From: an uncultured Collinsella sp.
GTDB taxonomy: Bacteria > Actinomycetota > Coriobacteriia > Coriobacteriales > Coriobacteriaceae
Assembly: GCA_902490095.1 (NCBI GenBank)
Contig: CABUCQ010000114.1
Coordinates: 1 to 6,798, forward strand
Length of the DNA: 6,798 nt
Direction of reading: 5' to 3'
Made by a program: the position numbers and the translations under genes. Numbering within the stretch: the first letter of the stretch is position 1; each line of letters opens with the position of its first letter. Below the pieces are notes generated by a model, which had not been told where the DNA came from, did not search any database, and saw only the letters and a list, made by a program, of their open reading frames with translations. Below, piece after piece: positions 5,054 to 6,798 of the stretch.

Positions 5054-6798
5054 CTACTTGCGATGCGCGCGATAGAACTCGATGAGCGCCTGGGTCGAAG
5101 CGTCCTGCTCGGCCTTGGCGGCGTCGTCGTGGAAGGCCGGGGTGATCTGCTTGGCAAGCTGCTTGCCCAGCTCGACGCCCCACTGGTCGTAGGAGTCGAT
5201 GCCCCAGACCGTGCCCTCGACAAACGTGATGTGCTCGTACAGGGCGATGAGCTCGCCGAGTGCGAACGGGGTCAGCGTGTCGCCAAAGATCGAGGTCGTC
5301 GGACGGTTACCCTCAAAGCAGCGAGCCGGGACGATCTGCTCGGGCGTGCCCTCGGCACGAACCTCGTCGGCCGTCTTACCAAAGGCGAGCGCCTTGGTCT
5401 GGGCCAGGAAGTTGCCCAGGAACAGCTCGTGGACATCCTGGCCGCTGTCGGTCGCAGGGTTTGCGGTATTGGCGAAGGCGATGAAATCGGCCGGGACCAC
5501 CACGGTGCCCTGGTGCAGCAGCTGGTAGAAGGCGTGCTGACCGTTGGTGCCGGGCTCGCCCCAGAAGATCTCACCGGTGTCGGAGGTCACGGCGCTGCCG
5601 TCCCAGCGGACATGCTTGCCGTTGGACTCCATGGTGAGCTGCTGCAGGTAGGCCGGGAAACGATGCAGGTACTGGCAGTACGGCAGCACGGCGTGGCTCT
5701 TGGAACCGAAGAAGTTGACGTACCAGACGTTGAGCAGGCCCATCAGCGCGACGGCGTTGTTCTCGAGCGGGGTATTGCAGAAGTACTCGTCGATGGCGTG
5801 GAAGCCCTCGAGGAACTGCTGGAAACGCTCGGGGCCGAGCACGACGATCAGCGACAGGCCCACGGCGGAGTCGACAGAATAGCGGCCGCCGACCCAGTTC
5901 CAGAAACCGAAGGCGTTGGCAGGGTCGATGCCGAAGGCCTCGACCTTCTCGAGCGCGGTGGAGACGGCGACGAAGTGCTTTGCCACGGCCTCGGCGTTCT
6001 GCTCATCGGAGCCGTCGATGGCGCCCTGAGCCTTGAGCTGCTCGAGCATCCAGGTCTTGACCTCGCGAGCGTTGGTGAGGGTCTCGAGCGTGGTGAAGGT
6101 CTTGGAGACGATGATCACGAGCGTGGTCTCGGGGTCCAAACCCTTAAGCTTCTCGGCCTGGTCGTTGGGATCGATGTTGGAGATGTAGCGGCAGTCGATA
6201 CCGGCGTCAGCATAGGGACGCAGAGCCTCGTAAGCCATGACCGGGCCCAGATCGGAGCCGCCGATGCCGATGGACACCAGGTGCTCGATCTTCTTGCCGG
6301 TAACGCCCTTCCACTCACCGGAGCGCACGCGCTCGACACCAGATGCTCGATCTTCTTGCCGGTAACGCCCTTCCACTCACCGGAGCGCACGCGCTCGGCG
6401 AAGGCATACATGCGGTCGAGGACCTCGTGCACGTCGGCGACGACGTCCTGGCCGTCGACAATGAGCTGGCCCTTCTCGCTTGCCGGGCGACGAAGCGCGG
6501 TGTGCAGGACGGCGCGGTCCTCGGTGGTGTTGATGTGCTCGCCGGAGAACATGGCGTCGCGGCGCTCCTCGAGCTTCACCTCGCGGGCAAGATCGCACAG
6601 CAGCTTGACGGTCTCATCGGTCACCAGGTTCTTGGACAGATCGAAGTGCAGGTCGCCGGCATCAAAGCTCAGCTTGTTCACGCGCTCCGCATCGGCAGCG
6701 AACCATGCCTTAAGGTCGATACCCTCGGCCTCGAGCTTCTCCTGATGGGCCTCGAGCGCCTTCCAAGCGGCGGTCGACGTAGCGTCGATAGGTGCGGC
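5054..6798 (-). pseudogene. pgi: Glucose-6-phosphate isomerase, frameshifted by a 62-base tandem duplication; 5' end cut by the window
   Basis: PGI interconverts glucose 6-phosphate and fructose 6-phosphate in cytoplasmic glycolysis and gluconeogenesis. The first visible codons align near residue 5 of E. coli PGI (STAAW against QTAAW), so only a few residues lie outside. Removing one copy of the duplication gives 560 residues with every family landmark: SIGIGGSDLGP (155-165), signature one VGGRYSVDSAVG (282-293), WGEPGTNGQHAF (392-403, catalytic E394), and signature two with YDQWGVELGKQ (396-406 plus 120, lysine at 525). The position of E. coli His386 reads Ala by simple alignment; a nearby His in VHELF may substitute, though this region varies between lineages. 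As written, the frame entered upstream stops at 6115 after about 227 codons, before the active site. Either the gene is broken in this genome or the duplication is an assembly error. Loss of pgi is uncommon in fermentative bacteria, which favours checking the assembly first. Confidence 0.9.
6273..6396 (-). repeat. 62-base tandem direct duplication inside pgi
   Basis: Two directly adjacent 62-base copies (6273-6334 and 6335-6396) are identical except at one position, G at 6281 against A at 6343. In the coding strand this is a silent His change (CAC against CAT). Both encode ERVRSGEWKGVTGKKIEHLV, restored residues 135-154, at the lead-in to the phosphosugar-binding glycine loop. As 62 is not a multiple of three, the second copy is read out of frame. 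Confidence 0.97.

Noticed and set aside
5063..6745. A 560-codon plus-strand open frame across pgi
   Set aside because: It is the mirror of a clear pgi gene; its composition (repeated Gly, Val, Leu, Asp, Glu) is what antisense of GC-rich coding DNA gives, and it has no recognisable domain.
1551..6798. CRISPR array, tRNA, rRNA or insertion sequence
   Set aside because: There are no regularly spaced repeats with unique spacers, no tRNA-like cloverleaf, no transposase and no terminal inverted repeats.

Overview
The window is GC-rich, with Shine-Dalgarno-led genes, and reads like a chromosomal stretch of a Coriobacteriia-type actinobacterium; Collinsella is my best guess. That guess rests on protein style and codon use, not on a marker gene. 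Two housekeeping blocks flank a three-gene cassette of unusual composition.

Left block (1-1550, minus strand): two HAD-superfamily hydrolases. The one at 1-644 is a subfamily IA, beta-phosphoglucomutase-like phosphatase cut by the window edge. The one at 708-1550 is a complete Cof-type (IIB) phosphatase. A good intrinsic terminator lies between them.

Divergent spacer (1551-2041, 491 bases): no convincing gene. It holds weak promoter candidates for both directions, a short GC hairpin, a nested set of inverted repeats that could fold as a three-way-junction RNA leader (1822-1924), and a G-poor tract with an 18-base tandem repeat (1959-1994) just before the next gene.

Central cassette (2042-4910, plus strand): an unrecognised 296-residue protein, a ClpP-like serine protease with an intact Ser-His-Asp triad but altered neighbouring motifs, and a TraG/VirD4-family ATPase of only 434 residues that lacks the usual N-terminal membrane region. 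The protease and ATPase genes overlap by 8 bases, and the ATPase's ribosome binding site lies inside the protease gene. No relaxase, VirB4, integrase or other transfer gene is present, and housekeeping genes sit on both sides. The cassette is therefore the best candidate for an undescribed system: a soluble hexameric-type motor paired with a ClpP-type peptidase. What it does cannot be read from the sequence.

Right block (4911-6798, minus strand): a strong terminator and then glucose-6-phosphate isomerase (pgi), whose first few codons lie outside the window. The gene carries a 62-base tandem duplication (6273-6396) that shifts the frame. Deleting one copy restores an uninterrupted 560-residue reading frame. 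The two copies differ by one silent base, so this may be a real mutation or an assembly join between two strain haplotypes.
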